Source: JACJXF01 sp964349045 (GTDB lineage Bacteria > Bacteroidota > Bacteroidia > Bacteroidales > GCA-2748055). From it: a stretch of DNA of 64,000 nt. Below are positions 25,944 through 34,897 of this stretch, piece after piece. The notes beneath the pieces were generated by a model. The model did no database searches and was not told where the DNA came from. It saw only the letters and a program-made list of their open reading frames with translations. Made by a program: the position numbers and the translations under genes. How positions within the stretch are numbered: the first letter of the stretch is position 1; each line of letters opens with the position of its first letter. Location: NCBI GenBank assembly GCA_964349045.1, contig CAYGFI010000002.1:41991-105990 (forward strand), written 5' to 3'.

Positions 25944-27584
25944 TTAATCAAAAATATATAATTGAAATCTCTGAATAGCATAATCACCAACCGGAATACG
26001 TATATGCCTTCCCTGGTGTGTTTGATCTCCGTTTAAATGCCGTAATATGGTCCATACATTATTTTCAAATTTACCTTCATCAGCTTTCAGTATACCGGCA
26101 TTTAACAAATCATTTTTCAAGGGTCTGAATGTAACGACTATGCCCGATCCGGCAATATAGAATTCGTCCGTGTCAGTTTGTATCAATATTGCGCTTGCCA
26201 TTGGCCATTCATTGTCAGTAGCGCCGGGCGACCAGCCTAATGTATGATCATGGCGAAAAGTAAATTCATATTTCCCAAGATTAATGATTGTATCCTGATT
26301 CTGTTTATCAAGTAAAACACCTTCGATTCTATCCTTTCCCTGATTTGACGCAATAGTTGTTGAAAGCTGTGCAATCAGGTTATACATCTTTCCCAGTGGT
26401 TCATCCTTTGGATTATCAACTGACTCGATAGAAAAAGGTGAGAAACCAAGCGCATTGTAATGGCCAATTGCAAAAACTGACTTAAATGCAGCCGTATTAT
26501 CAAACCGATGCTCGGGGATAAATAATGGATTTCCCTGGCGGGAAAATAAATCGCACCAATGCTTAAATTCAGGGAAATAAATATCTGGCGCAAGAAAATC
26601 AATGGACGACCCTGCTGCCTTCCATACATCCATCAAATGAGGTAATGGTCCACCGCTTGGATAACCTTTTCCAGGCTCCCTGCCCTGTCTGTTTAAGGCA
26701 GCATTAACAAACATGGGTAAGGGATAAATATTTTTCCCGGCTTCGATAAGGGTGTTCGTATATTTTGAAAAATACCATGCCATAAATATTTCATCCGTTT
26801 GTAAACCCTTTCCAAAAACTTCTTCCCAATTTCCTGAAATTTTCATTCCATTGGCTTTCCAGAGGTTTAAAAACTCAGGTACAAGATTTGCGCTGTTGTG
26901 TTGCATGTAATTAATTAATTCCGGGGGAACATCCGTTTTAAACGCTTCATTTGCCAAGGGATGATAATCTCGCGCTGAAGGAAGCATTCCTATTTCATTT
27001 TCCACCTGTACCATAATTACAGTATGGTGGTTTTGATCAAAATCCTTAATAAAACCCATGAAATTTTTAAAAGCATTCAAATCTGCCATTAAATTATTTT
27101 CACTAAAGGGAGTCAAAATTTCATAGCTTCGGTTTTTATCATCTTTAACTCTTGGAAACCTTTCCTGATTTAATTTAAGCCAGACAGGAGAATGACTTGA
27201 CATACTATTTTTCCAGGATGCGAACCAGAGAAACACTATCTTTAAGTTGTTATTCCGGGCCTCTGTAATTAATTGTTTTACAAGGGAAAAATCAAATTTC
27301 CCTTCCTCGGCTTCCATAAGTTCCCAATAAACCGGCATTAACACGGTGTTGAGATTCATGTCTTTCAGTTTTGGCCAGATGGGTTGCATGTACTGAATCG
27401 TTGTTGCTGAGGAATTTCCCAATTCTCCCCCAAGAATAATAAAGGGATTACCGTCAATTATTAATTGGGTGACCTTATCCTTTTTTTGAAGATATGGGAT
27501 AGTGTCCTGGCATGGACTGATCCGGACAATAAATACAGAAATTAAAAGAAGGCTCAATTTTAAAAAGGAATTCATGGCATTCAT
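25944..27584 (-). CDS. GH35-like beta-galactosidase family protein (DUF5597 type)
   Basis: About 546 residues from the Met at 27584, with a signal peptide ending near RISPCQ. The (beta/alpha)8 barrel shows ELGNSSATT near the N-terminus, LNTVLMPVYWELMEAEEGKFDF, the acid/base motif VQVENEIGML and a late FIPEHRFDNTAAF (nucleophile Glu). NALGFSPFSIES follows, which is typical of the DUF5597-containing branch of GH35. Retaining GH35 enzymes release terminal beta-galactose; this branch is frequent in pectin and hemicellulose degraders. The C-terminal 120 residues form the beta-rich DUF5597 region. All key residues are present. It is a likely periplasmic enzyme. It may act on galactosylated side chains, but that is inferred. 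Confidence 0.83.
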   Translation of the reverse strand: MNAMNSFLKLSLLLISVFIVRISPCQDTIPYLQKKDKVTQLIIDGNPFIILGGELGNSSATTIQYMQPIWPKLKDMNLNTVLMPVYWELMEAEEGKFDFSLVKQLITEARNNNLKIVFLWFASWKNSMSSHSPVWLKLNQERFPRVKDDKNRSYEILTPFSENNLMADLNAFKNFMGFIKDFDQNHHTVIMVQVENEIGMLPSARDYHPLANEAFKTDVPPELINYMQHNSANLVPEFLNLWKANGMKISGNWEEVFGKGLQTDEIFMAWYFSKYTNTLIEAGKNIYPLPMFVNAALNRQGREPGKGYPSGGPLPHLMDVWKAAGSSIDFLAPDIYFPEFKHWCDLFSRQGNPLFIPEHRFDNTAAFKSVFAIGHYNALGFSPFSIESVDNPKDEPLGKMYNLIAQLSTTIASNQGKDRIEGVLLDKQNQDTIINLGKYEFTFRHDHTLGWSPGATDNEWPMASAILIQTDTDEFYIAGSGIVVTFRPLKNDLLNAGILKADEGKFENNVWTILRHLNGDQTHQGRHIRIPVGDYAIQRFQLYIFD

Positions 27585-27788
27585 TTTTTTATTGATTCTA
27601 AGGTACAATTCATTAATGACTTTTTACCAGTTAATGGGTTTGTCACCTAATTCCCTGAATTAATCAGATCATTTTATAGAATAATTCTTTTGCCTCTGAA
27701 GTGAAATGTTATTTATGCAATCCACCTTTTACAGGCTGAATTGTTAGCATAAAAAAAATGGAGAAAGGTTCGTGCAACCGGACAAAAC

Positions 27789-30440
27789 TCATTCCCTCAA
27801 AATACCGATCTGCTTCTCCAGGGAGCTGATTTTCGACTCTGCATCGGCCTTCTTGGCCAGCTCGAGTTCCAGTACATGCTTTGGTGCATTCTGAACAAAC
27901 TTCTGGTTTTCAAGCTTTTTCAGAACGGAATTGAGGAACCCCTGAGTGTAATCAAGCTCCTTTTCGAGTTTTACCAGCTCCTCTTCGGTATTCAGAAGAT
28001 TTCCCAGCGGAACATAAAACTCAACATTCTTAACCATAAATGAACCTGCCGTTTCATTTTTTTCTGTTACTAACCGTACATCGGAAACATTGGCCATCTT
28101 TTTAATCACCTCGTTGAAGCGGGGACTGAACGCGCTTTCGGCATCAATATAATCAAGCTCCAGTACTTCCTTCATGGCTATGTTTTTGTCGTTCCGGATG
28201 GTACGAACGCCTCCGATAATTTCCCGGGTCAGATCAAACTGAGCCATTATGGCTTCATCTACATTCCCTGTCCGGGGCATCTTCGAGATCATAATACTTG
28301 CGCCTTCTTCCCGCTTCTTTATCAGGTGCCAGATCTCTTCGGTGATGAACGGCATAAACGGGTGCAGCAAAAGTGTCAGTTTTTCAAAAAATCCTATTGT
28401 ACTTTCAAGAGTCGCTTTGTCAATTGGCTTCTGGTAAGCCGGTTTCACAATCTCGAGGTACCAGGATGAAAACTCGTCCCAAAAGAGTTTGTAAACGATC
28501 ATCAGCGCTTCGGAAAGGCGGAAACGATCGAAATGTTCGTTGAGTGAACGGATCGATTCGTTTAATTTTGAATCGAACCAGAGAATAGCCGTTCGCGCTG
28601 ATTCGGGCTGGGCCAGCCTTTCATCAGCTTCCCATGAATTAACAAGACGAAACGCGTTCCAGATTTTATTTCCAAAATTTCGTCCCTGCCCGGTAAGACT
28701 CTCATCAAAGAGCAGGTCGTTCCCGGCAGGTGAGCAAAACAGCATACCCACGCGAACACCGTCGGCCGTATATTTCTTCATCAGTTCGATGGGATCGGGG
28801 GAGTTGCCCAGAGATTTCGACATTTTCCTGTGCTGTGTATCGCGTACAATTCCCGTGAGATAAACATTTTTAAATGGTTTATCATTACGATATTCGTACC
28901 CGGCCATAATCATCCGGGCCACCCAGAAAAACAGTATTTCCGGAGCGGTTACGAGGTCATTGGTGGGATAATAATAGTTAATGTCGGCGTTACCGGGATT
29001 TCTGATCCCGTCGAAAACCGATATGGGCCAGAGCCATGATGAGAACCATGTATCGAGTACATCCTCATCCTGTCGAAGATCTGAAACTTTTAAACCGGAA
29101 TTTCCTGTTTTTTCAATAGCGAGGGAGAGTGCTTCTTCGGCATTCATGGCAACCACGTAATCATTGGGACCGTCGGCATAAAAATAAGCAGGAATGCGCT
29201 GCCCCCACCATAGCTGACGGGAAATACACCAGTCTTTAAGGTTTTCCATCCAGTGCCGGTAGGTGTTTTTGAATTTCACGGGATGCAGTTTTATCTCATC
29301 ATTCAGAACATTTTCCAATGCCGGTTTTGCCAGTTCTTTCATGTCGAGGAACCACTGCAGGGAAAGTTTTGGTTCAATAACGGCATCAGTACGCTCAGAA
29401 AATCCGACTTTATTTACGTAATCCTCGGTTTTCAGCAGATAGCCCTTTTCTTCAAGTACTTTTACAATCTTTTTCCGAACCACGAAACGGTCCTCTCCCA
29501 CGAACCACTGTGCTTTTTCGCTGAGGGTTCCGTTGGGATTGAAAATGTCGATCGATTCGAGGTTGTATTTTAATCCAAGGGTATAGTCGTTCACATCGTG
29601 TGCCGGGGTAACTTTCAAAGCGCCAGTACCGAATTCCATATCCACATATTCGTCGCGGATAACGGGTACAGGCCTGTCAACTAAGGGAATGATAACTTTT
29701 TTCCCATGGAATTCCTTGAAGCGATAATCATTGGGATTTACGCAAACAGCGGTATCTCCAAGTATGGTTTCCGGACGCGTGGTTGCAATAACAATGAATG
29801 CATCTTCGCCCTGAACCGGGTATTTGATATAATACAGTTTTGACTGTAGCTCGCGGTAAATAACTTCCTCATCGGAAACGGCAGTAAGGGCTTGCGGATC
29901 CCAGTTTACCATGCGCACCCCACGATAAATAAATCCCTTTTTATACATATCGTTAAACACACGGATCACACTTTCGGACATGGCATCGTCCATGGTAAAT
30001 TTTGTTCGTCGCCAGTCGCATGAGGCGCCTAATTTTTTAAGTTGTTCGAGAATGATCCCTCCGTGTTTCTGCCTCCAATCCCATGCATGATTCAGGAACT
30101 CCTCCCTGCTCAGGCTTGTTTTTTCAATTCCTTCTTCTCTGAGCTTATAAACCACGCGTGCCTCTGTAGCAATGGATGCATGGTCGGTACCCGGCACCCA
30201 GAGTGCATTTTTACCAAGCATCCGCGCACGGCGGATCAGTACATCCTGTATGGTATTGTTTAGCATGTGTCCCATATGAAGAACACCGGTCACGTTAGGC
30301 GGAGGAATAACAATGGTATAGGGTTCGCGTTCATCGGGATCGGAGTTGAAGAATCCATGATCCATCCAGTATTTGTACCATTTGTCCTCGGTAAGTGAAG
30401 CATCGTATTTCGAAGGAATGTTCATTGTTTCAATTGACAT
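27789..30440 (-). CDS. valS: Valine--tRNA ligase
   Basis: 883 residues, a normal length for a bacterial ValRS. The class I signatures are present: PPPNVTGVLHMGHML (HIGH motif, about 49-62), RKMSKSLGNSPDPIELM (KMSKS), the editing domain around RPETILGDTAVCVNP, and the anticodon-binding domain. A C-terminal coiled coil (LEKELDYTQGFLNSVLKKLENQKFV onward) binds the tRNA. It charges tRNA-Val with valine and removes misactivated threonine. This is a core housekeeping gene, not part of the surrounding carbohydrate functions. A possible TATTTTTG promoter box sits at 30469-30476. Confidence 0.97.
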   Translation of the reverse strand: MSIETMNIPSKYDASLTEDKWYKYWMDHGFFNSDPDEREPYTIVIPPPNVTGVLHMGHMLNNTIQDVLIRRARMLGKNALWVPGTDHASIATEARVVYKLREEGIEKTSLSREEFLNHAWDWRQKHGGIILEQLKKLGASCDWRRTKFTMDDAMSESVIRVFNDMYKKGFIYRGVRMVNWDPQALTAVSDEEVIYRELQSKLYYIKYPVQGEDAFIVIATTRPETILGDTAVCVNPNDYRFKEFHGKKVIIPLVDRPVPVIRDEYVDMEFGTGALKVTPAHDVNDYTLGLKYNLESIDIFNPNGTLSEKAQWFVGEDRFVVRKKIVKVLEEKGYLLKTEDYVNKVGFSERTDAVIEPKLSLQWFLDMKELAKPALENVLNDEIKLHPVKFKNTYRHWMENLKDWCISRQLWWGQRIPAYFYADGPNDYVVAMNAEEALSLAIEKTGNSGLKVSDLRQDEDVLDTWFSSWLWPISVFDGIRNPGNADINYYYPTNDLVTAPEILFFWVARMIMAGYEYRNDKPFKNVYLTGIVRDTQHRKMSKSLGNSPDPIELMKKYTADGVRVGMLFCSPAGNDLLFDESLTGQGRNFGNKIWNAFRLVNSWEADERLAQPESARTAILWFDSKLNESIRSLNEHFDRFRLSEALMIVYKLFWDEFSSWYLEIVKPAYQKPIDKATLESTIGFFEKLTLLLHPFMPFITEEIWHLIKKREEGASIMISKMPRTGNVDEAIMAQFDLTREIIGGVRTIRNDKNIAMKEVLELDYIDAESAFSPRFNEVIKKMANVSDVRLVTEKNETAGSFMVKNVEFYVPLGNLLNTEEELVKLEKELDYTQGFLNSVLKKLENQKFVQNAPKHVLELELAKKADAESKISSLEKQIGILRE

Positions 30441-30468
30441 GAAGCGTAAAAATCAATTTTGAATAGTG

Positions 30469-30476
30469 CAAAAATA
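30469..30476 (-). promoter_or_regulatory. Possible -7 promoter box for valS
   Basis: TATTTTTG on the minus strand, 29 bases before the valS ATG, matches TAnnTTTG. No convincing TTG partner is visible at the right distance, so this is tentative. Confidence 0.35.
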
Positions 30477-30523
30477 GCAATAAGTAAGGAAAAATTGAGT
30501 GATATGGGGGAATTGGAGGAAAA

Positions 30524-30606
30524 TTAAGCGCAAAGGCGCCAGGGCGCAGATTAAAACGCAAATCTAAAATTGCGTTAGGCTTGCGTCTTTGCGACATTGC
30601 GCTTAA
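30524..30606. repeat. 83-bp nested palindromic element
   Basis: Perfect outer arms TTAAGCGCAA (30524-30533) and TTGCGCTTAA (30597-30606) enclose a second perfect stem, AACGCAA and TTGCGTT, and an imperfect match of CAAAGGCGC with GCGTCTTTG. It fills the gap between the GH105-like stop and the valS start. It resembles the CGCAAAG-rich dispersed repeats common in Bacteroidetes. It could also act as a processing or termination structure. Confidence 0.65.
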
Positions 30607-30610
30607 AAAA

Positions 30611-31768
30611 TTAGTTCTCAAAAACCAATGTCCCAATAATAAACGACCCGAAAGCCGCAAACGGGCTCACTTCTTTAGGCTGGGAAATATAGTCGTTATA
30701 TGAGTTTTGTACTCCGATGCTGCTGCAGTCAATGAGATCGACAAATCCCTGATTGTTGGTGACAGTTTTTTTAATGATGCCGGAATATGCTTTATCAACA
30801 ACCGGCTGGAAGACATCTGAAGAAATATAACCGTTGTCTATTGACTTCTGCAGAAGGTAGATAAACATTCCAGTACCGGAGGTTTCATTCCAGTTTCCGG
30901 TTTCAAGAGGTTTATCCACTACCTGGCACCACATCCCGGTCTCCGGGTCTGCCGAATTTTTCAGTCCATCGCATAATTTTTTTAAAGCATCCATCAGTTT
31001 TGCCCGCCCCGGCTGGTTTTCAGGCAGGTAATCAAAGACATCAGCAATAAGCACTGCAAACCAACCGAGACCTTCGCTCCATACTTCGGGTGCCAGACCG
31101 GTATTTTTATCGGCCCAGGATGCTGTTTTATTTTCATTCCACCCATGCAGCAATAAACCATTTTCTTTCTGACATTTTCCGATAATCAGAGTTATCTGGT
31201 TAACAACCTCGTTAAAGGCAGAGCTATCGTTCATGAGTTTGCCGAAACGCGCATTGAAAATCTGACCCATAAATACTCCATCTACCCAAACCTGATCTTT
31301 GGACCATTCCTGGGATGAATGCAGGAAGAGTCCGTTCCCGGCCCTCGGATATCCCCCGAAACCTTTCGAAACATGGGTTGCAGCAGTTTTATATTTTTCA
31401 AGACCTGTTTGTTCGTACATGAAAAGAATTGCATATCCCGGAAGAAAATTATCGAGAGCATCGTTTACAAAATCAGGAACATTGCCCTGTTCATCCACCT
31501 GCTGATCCACGTAGCGTTTGATGTAATTGAAGTAAACAGAATCACCTGTTTTATGCCACATTTTCTCCATGGCAAACATGATGTAGCCGGCCTGCCAGCT
31601 GAAGTGGTTGGATTGACCGGCCCAATGAATTGAATCGGGATCAGGAAAGCGGCGGATGAAATCTTTTGCAACCTGAATTGAAAGTCCAGGTGTTTTCTGA
31701 ACAATATCGGAACAACAGGTAATCAAAAATCCAATAATTAGCGTTGAAAATATTGCTTTTATAAACAT
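30611..31768 (-). CDS. GH88/GH105-like unsaturated uronyl hydrolase, lipoprotein
   Basis: About 385 residues from the Met at 31768, which gives a lipoprotein-type signal (FLITCCSD). The alpha/alpha-barrel carries GH105 marks: SWQAGYIMFAMEKMW, FVNDALDNFLPGYAILFMYE, and DQVWVDGVFMGQIFNARFG, whose Asp matches the catalytic Asp in YteR-like enzymes. WSEGLGWFAVLI and WNETSGTGMFIY follow. The family hydrates the 4,5-unsaturated uronic acid left by polysaccharide lyases, for example on rhamnogalacturonan fragments. No lyase gene is in the window, so its substrate supply must come from elsewhere. It is close to the DUF4143 ATPase gene upstream (60 bases). The family call is firm; GH88 versus GH105 is less so. 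Confidence 0.82.
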   Translation of the reverse strand: MFIKAIFSTLIIGFLITCCSDIVQKTPGLSIQVAKDFIRRFPDPDSIHWAGQSNHFSWQAGYIMFAMEKMWHKTGDSVYFNYIKRYVDQQVDEQGNVPDFVNDALDNFLPGYAILFMYEQTGLEKYKTAATHVSKGFGGYPRAGNGLFLHSSQEWSKDQVWVDGVFMGQIFNARFGKLMNDSSAFNEVVNQITLIIGKCQKENGLLLHGWNENKTASWADKNTGLAPEVWSEGLGWFAVLIADVFDYLPENQPGRAKLMDALKKLCDGLKNSADPETGMWCQVVDKPLETGNWNETSGTGMFIYLLQKSIDNGYISSDVFQPVVDKAYSGIIKKTVTNNQGFVDLIDCSSIGVQNSYNDYISQPKEVSPFAAFGSFIIGTLVFEN

Positions 31769-31827
31769 AATTATAGAGATTAAATTCAGATTCCGGAAGT
31801 ATAATAAAATACCGGAACAAAATATTC

Positions 31828-32952
31828 TCATTTAAAAAAGTTATAGAAATTCAATCTGTTGATTGTATGAAATTCTGCTTCAGTGTAATTCTCCCGAAAA
31901 GCCATTGGTGGTTTAACCTCTTTATCACCCCATTTGAACTCAAATGCCTTTAAAGTGGAATCACTTTCCTCTATTAAATCAATCTCCTGCTGATCGTAAG
32001 TGCGCCAGTAATAATAAGAAGTAAATGATTGATCATAATGTCCTTTTTTAATTCTTTCCGAAATGCAGAAATTCTCCCAAAGTTTTCCAGAGTCATCCCG
32101 AAGATCTAAAGGATTAAAGCTGGAAATTATGGAATTTCGAATCCCATTATCCCAGTAATAATATCGAGGTGACTTAGTTATTTCCTTTCTGAGATTCCGA
32201 CTAAATCCATTAAGTCTAAATATAATGTATGTCTTTTCAAAGAGCTCGAGATAGCGTTGTATTGTCTTCACTGTAGTTCGAAGATTGGAAGCCAACTCAT
32301 TATAAGAAACATCATTACCAATCTGAAAAGCAATAAGTCGTAAAAGATTCATTACAAATAGGCTGTCTTTGAGATTATCGAGTTGTAGAATATCCTTCAA
32401 TAAATAACCATTTCTTATATTTTCCAGAATTTGCTTTTTCCTTTTATCAGTATTCGCATTAAAAACCTGTGGATACATTCCAAATACCAGAAATGCAGGT
32501 AATTGTCTTAAGGTCGATATATAATCATCAGATATTTCATCAACAGAAAAAGGATAAAGATTGAAAAATATTGATCTCCCGGTAAGGGGTTCCCCAATCT
32601 TATTCCGCAAATCAAATGAAGCTGAACCTGTAACAAAAACATTAATCCCGGGGTTTGTATCAACCAATAGTTTCAGATTTGCACCAATTTCCGGAATGTT
32701 TTGAGATTCATCAACAAACAGATATTCATATCCACTAACTATATTTTTCAGTACTGTTTCACTCTTGCTTGATAGAATTCTTGAAACATCGTAATCCTCA
32801 CCATTAAGATACAAAATTCTTTTGCTTACCAAATCCCTCATAATCTCTTTCATAAGCACAGTTTTCCCCGTTCTTCTTGCACCAAACAAAACTGAAACTC
32901 TTCCTGGTTCAAATGATTCAATCAACTGATTTTTAATTGCCCTGGAGATCAT
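31828..32952 (-). CDS. AAA_14/DUF4143 ATPase (first of three)
   Basis: 374 residues. Walker A is GARRTGKT (about 24-31), Walker B YLFVDESQNI (about 77-86), and sensor-like TGSASFDLRN follows. The second half is the DUF4143 region: a winged-helix segment (NDVSYNELASNLRTTVKTIQRYL) and a PD-(D/E)XK-like end with QQEIDLIEE and KAFEFKWGD. These proteins are widespread in Bacteroidetes, cytosolic, and their role is not established. Defence or DNA-repair roles have been suggested from the nuclease-like end. It is related to, but clearly distinct from, the genes at 38200 and 56512. A TAAATTTG box lies at 32971-32978. Confidence 0.88.
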   Translation of the reverse strand: MISRAIKNQLIESFEPGRVSVLFGARRTGKTVLMKEIMRDLVSKRILYLNGEDYDVSRILSSKSETVLKNIVSGYEYLFVDESQNIPEIGANLKLLVDTNPGINVFVTGSASFDLRNKIGEPLTGRSIFFNLYPFSVDEISDDYISTLRQLPAFLVFGMYPQVFNANTDKRKKQILENIRNGYLLKDILQLDNLKDSLFVMNLLRLIAFQIGNDVSYNELASNLRTTVKTIQRYLELFEKTYIIFRLNGFSRNLRKEITKSPRYYYWDNGIRNSIISSFNPLDLRDDSGKLWENFCISERIKKGHYDQSFTSYYYWRTYDQQEIDLIEESDSTLKAFEFKWGDKEVKPPMAFRENYTEAEFHTINRLNFYNFFK

Positions 32953-32961
32953 TTATAATAT

Positions 32962-32996
32962 ATTGGTATACAAATTTAGGTAATTTTATATACAAT
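32962..32996 (-). promoter_or_regulatory. Promoter region with imperfect inverted repeat, first DUF4143 ATPase
   Basis: ATTGGTATA (32962-32970) and TATACAAT (32989-32996) form an inverted repeat with one extra base. It brackets the minus-strand box TAAATTTG (32978-32971), about 20 bases before the ATG at 32952. Confidence 0.4.
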
Positions 32997-33156
32997 GATA
33001 TATGTTTTTACATTAATAATCATACTGTTTATGATAATTTGACTATTGAAAAAGAATAATTTGTCATAGAATTCCATTCAAATAATCAATAGCACATAAA
33101 GCAAAAAAAGAATAATCTCAGTTTTCATGCTAACTAATACCTTGAAACGTACCTAA

Positions 33157-34782
33157 TTAATTTTCATATATATTATTCAAAAACAAATACCTCGCATCAT
33201 CCAATGCATCTGTCGCTTTTGATTCAACATCAATTATCATTACCGGTGGAGTGAGATCAGTTGCATCTGCAGCAGGCCATACCGGTACATTTTCCCCATT
33301 CGGATTGCCGGTTTTAACAAAATTGGCAAAGTAATCCTTCATAGTTTCAGAAACAATATGATCTTCTTTTGTCCATGCATATTCAGAAGCCAGGTAAAGA
33401 TTACCCATGCAATATTCTATTTCTGAGGCATGTGATGCACCAACCGGTCCGGGCATTTCAGGTGCGCTATCGTCTTTCTTCACTGTTCCACCAGCCAGTC
33501 CTGCCTCAAGCGATTTATCAACGAGAGGTGGTCTGATTCTGCAAAAAAGATAACGGTACACGGGCTGTGAGCTGTTTTTCCTGTGCAGGTCGAACCACTT
33601 CCAGGTGCTATAGGAAATAAACCTGTCCGAAGCGAGTGCCGTGGCCGACAGCTCAATTTCTTTATCAGAGCCATGTGGATATAGTTTAAGAACTTCTTCA
33701 AAATCATTGGGATAGGCCTCTTTGACTTTATTTAAATAGTTTTCTTCTGTATATGGTCCCTGGGTAAAAGCAAAGCCGGGTATTTCGGCTGAATTCCATC
33801 CTAAAAGTAAAGGTACCTGTGCCTGTTGCCTGGTATTAAATATCTCAGGAAGGGTTTTTGGATAAAAATACCCATCCAATACTGTTGGAAAACCGAAGCG
33901 TCCTGATTTTTGATAAATCTCAAAAATTTCATTTGTGCTAAGTTTTCTTAAGTCAGCCAGGGATGAATATCCTGCGTTTGCTGCAAACTCAAGCCCGGCT
34001 TTTTCTCCTTCAGAAAGAGGCACAGGAGCAAGTGTTGGGTAGATTGCAGCGCCGCTTTCGCCAATGGCTCCTGCAATGAAGTTTTTCGAGAGAGGTGATG
34101 CCATCTGGGCGCTAACAGAAATTGAACCTGCAGATTCGCCGGCAATTGTTACGCGACCCGGATCTCCACCAAAGGAAATAATATTTAACTGAACCCATTT
34201 TAATGCAGCACTCTGGTCCAACAGTCCGTAATTCCCTGATGCTTTGTATGGACTTTCGGCGCTAAGTTCAGGATGCACAAAAAAGCCAAAAATATTTAAC
34301 CGGTAGTTTACGGTTATTACAACTATTCCCTTTTTTGCCATACTTGCTCCATCGTAGCGGGGTTCGGAACCATCACCGGCCACAAATCCCCCTCCATAAA
34401 AATAAACCAGTACCGGGAGTTGTTCTTTGTTACTTTTGGCAGGAGTCCATACATTGAGGTAAAGACAATCTTCGCTCATTGTGTCTGACCTGAAACGCAT
34501 GTCCCCAAAAACATTAGCCTGTACGGGTCTGGGACCGAATTTTTTAGTTTCCAGCACACCCTTCCAGCTTTCGACCGGTTGGGGCGCTTTCCACCTGAGA
34601 TAGCCTACCGGCGGTTTGGCAAAAGGGATACCAAAAAAGTACTTAAGCCCGTCTTGTGTATTTTGAAAACCCTCAATGACGCCGTTTCTGATTCTCACCT
34701 GGGCGGGAGTTGTTTTTAAATCCTGGACAATTCCGGAAAAACTTAAAAGGAGCAATGCTCCATATAGTAAAATGTTTTTCAT
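33157..34782 (-). CDS. Type-B carboxylesterase (alpha/beta hydrolase), secreted
   Basis: 541 residues with a signal peptide (MKNILLYGALLLLSFSGIVQ). Family marks include VRIRNGVIEGF at the start, the oxyanion region YFYGGGFVAGDG, EDCLYLNVWTP and the nucleophile elbow GESAGSISVSAQ (Ser about 220). The acid is probably the Glu in GWNSAEIPGF and the base the His in GASHASEIEYCMGN. Cholinesterase-like type-B esterases hydrolyse carboxyl esters. In this setting it may remove acyl groups from plant polysaccharides, though aryl or feruloyl substrates are equally possible. The catalytic triad is intact. A TAATTTTG promoter box is at 34796-34803, about 15 bases before the ATG. Confidence 0.88.
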   Translation of the reverse strand: MKNILLYGALLLLSFSGIVQDLKTTPAQVRIRNGVIEGFQNTQDGLKYFFGIPFAKPPVGYLRWKAPQPVESWKGVLETKKFGPRPVQANVFGDMRFRSDTMSEDCLYLNVWTPAKSNKEQLPVLVYFYGGGFVAGDGSEPRYDGASMAKKGIVVITVNYRLNIFGFFVHPELSAESPYKASGNYGLLDQSAALKWVQLNIISFGGDPGRVTIAGESAGSISVSAQMASPLSKNFIAGAIGESGAAIYPTLAPVPLSEGEKAGLEFAANAGYSSLADLRKLSTNEIFEIYQKSGRFGFPTVLDGYFYPKTLPEIFNTRQQAQVPLLLGWNSAEIPGFAFTQGPYTEENYLNKVKEAYPNDFEEVLKLYPHGSDKEIELSATALASDRFISYSTWKWFDLHRKNSSQPVYRYLFCRIRPPLVDKSLEAGLAGGTVKKDDSAPEMPGPVGASHASEIEYCMGNLYLASEYAWTKEDHIVSETMKDYFANFVKTGNPNGENVPVWPAADATDLTPPVMIIDVESKATDALDDARYLFLNNIYEN

Positions 34783-34795
34783 TTCTTTTGTTTTT

Positions 34796-34829
34796 CAAAA
34801 TTATACAGATGATCGCCTATAAAGATCAA
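34796..34829 (-). promoter_or_regulatory. Possible promoter of the carboxylesterase gene
   Basis: Minus-strand TTG (34829-34827), a 23-nt spacer and TAATTTTG (34803-34796). The spacer is longer than the usual 19-20, so support is moderate. Confidence 0.35.
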
Positions 34830-34897
34830 GCAGGAGAATCCCACACCATTTAATTTTGTTATATTTTGAGAGCATTGCCTGTAATTTCTTTTTTCCA

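Noticed and set aside
30430..30660. 76-codon minus-strand frame between GH105-like and valS genes
   Set aside because: It is the translation of the nested palindromic repeat and runs into the GH105-like coding end out of frame.
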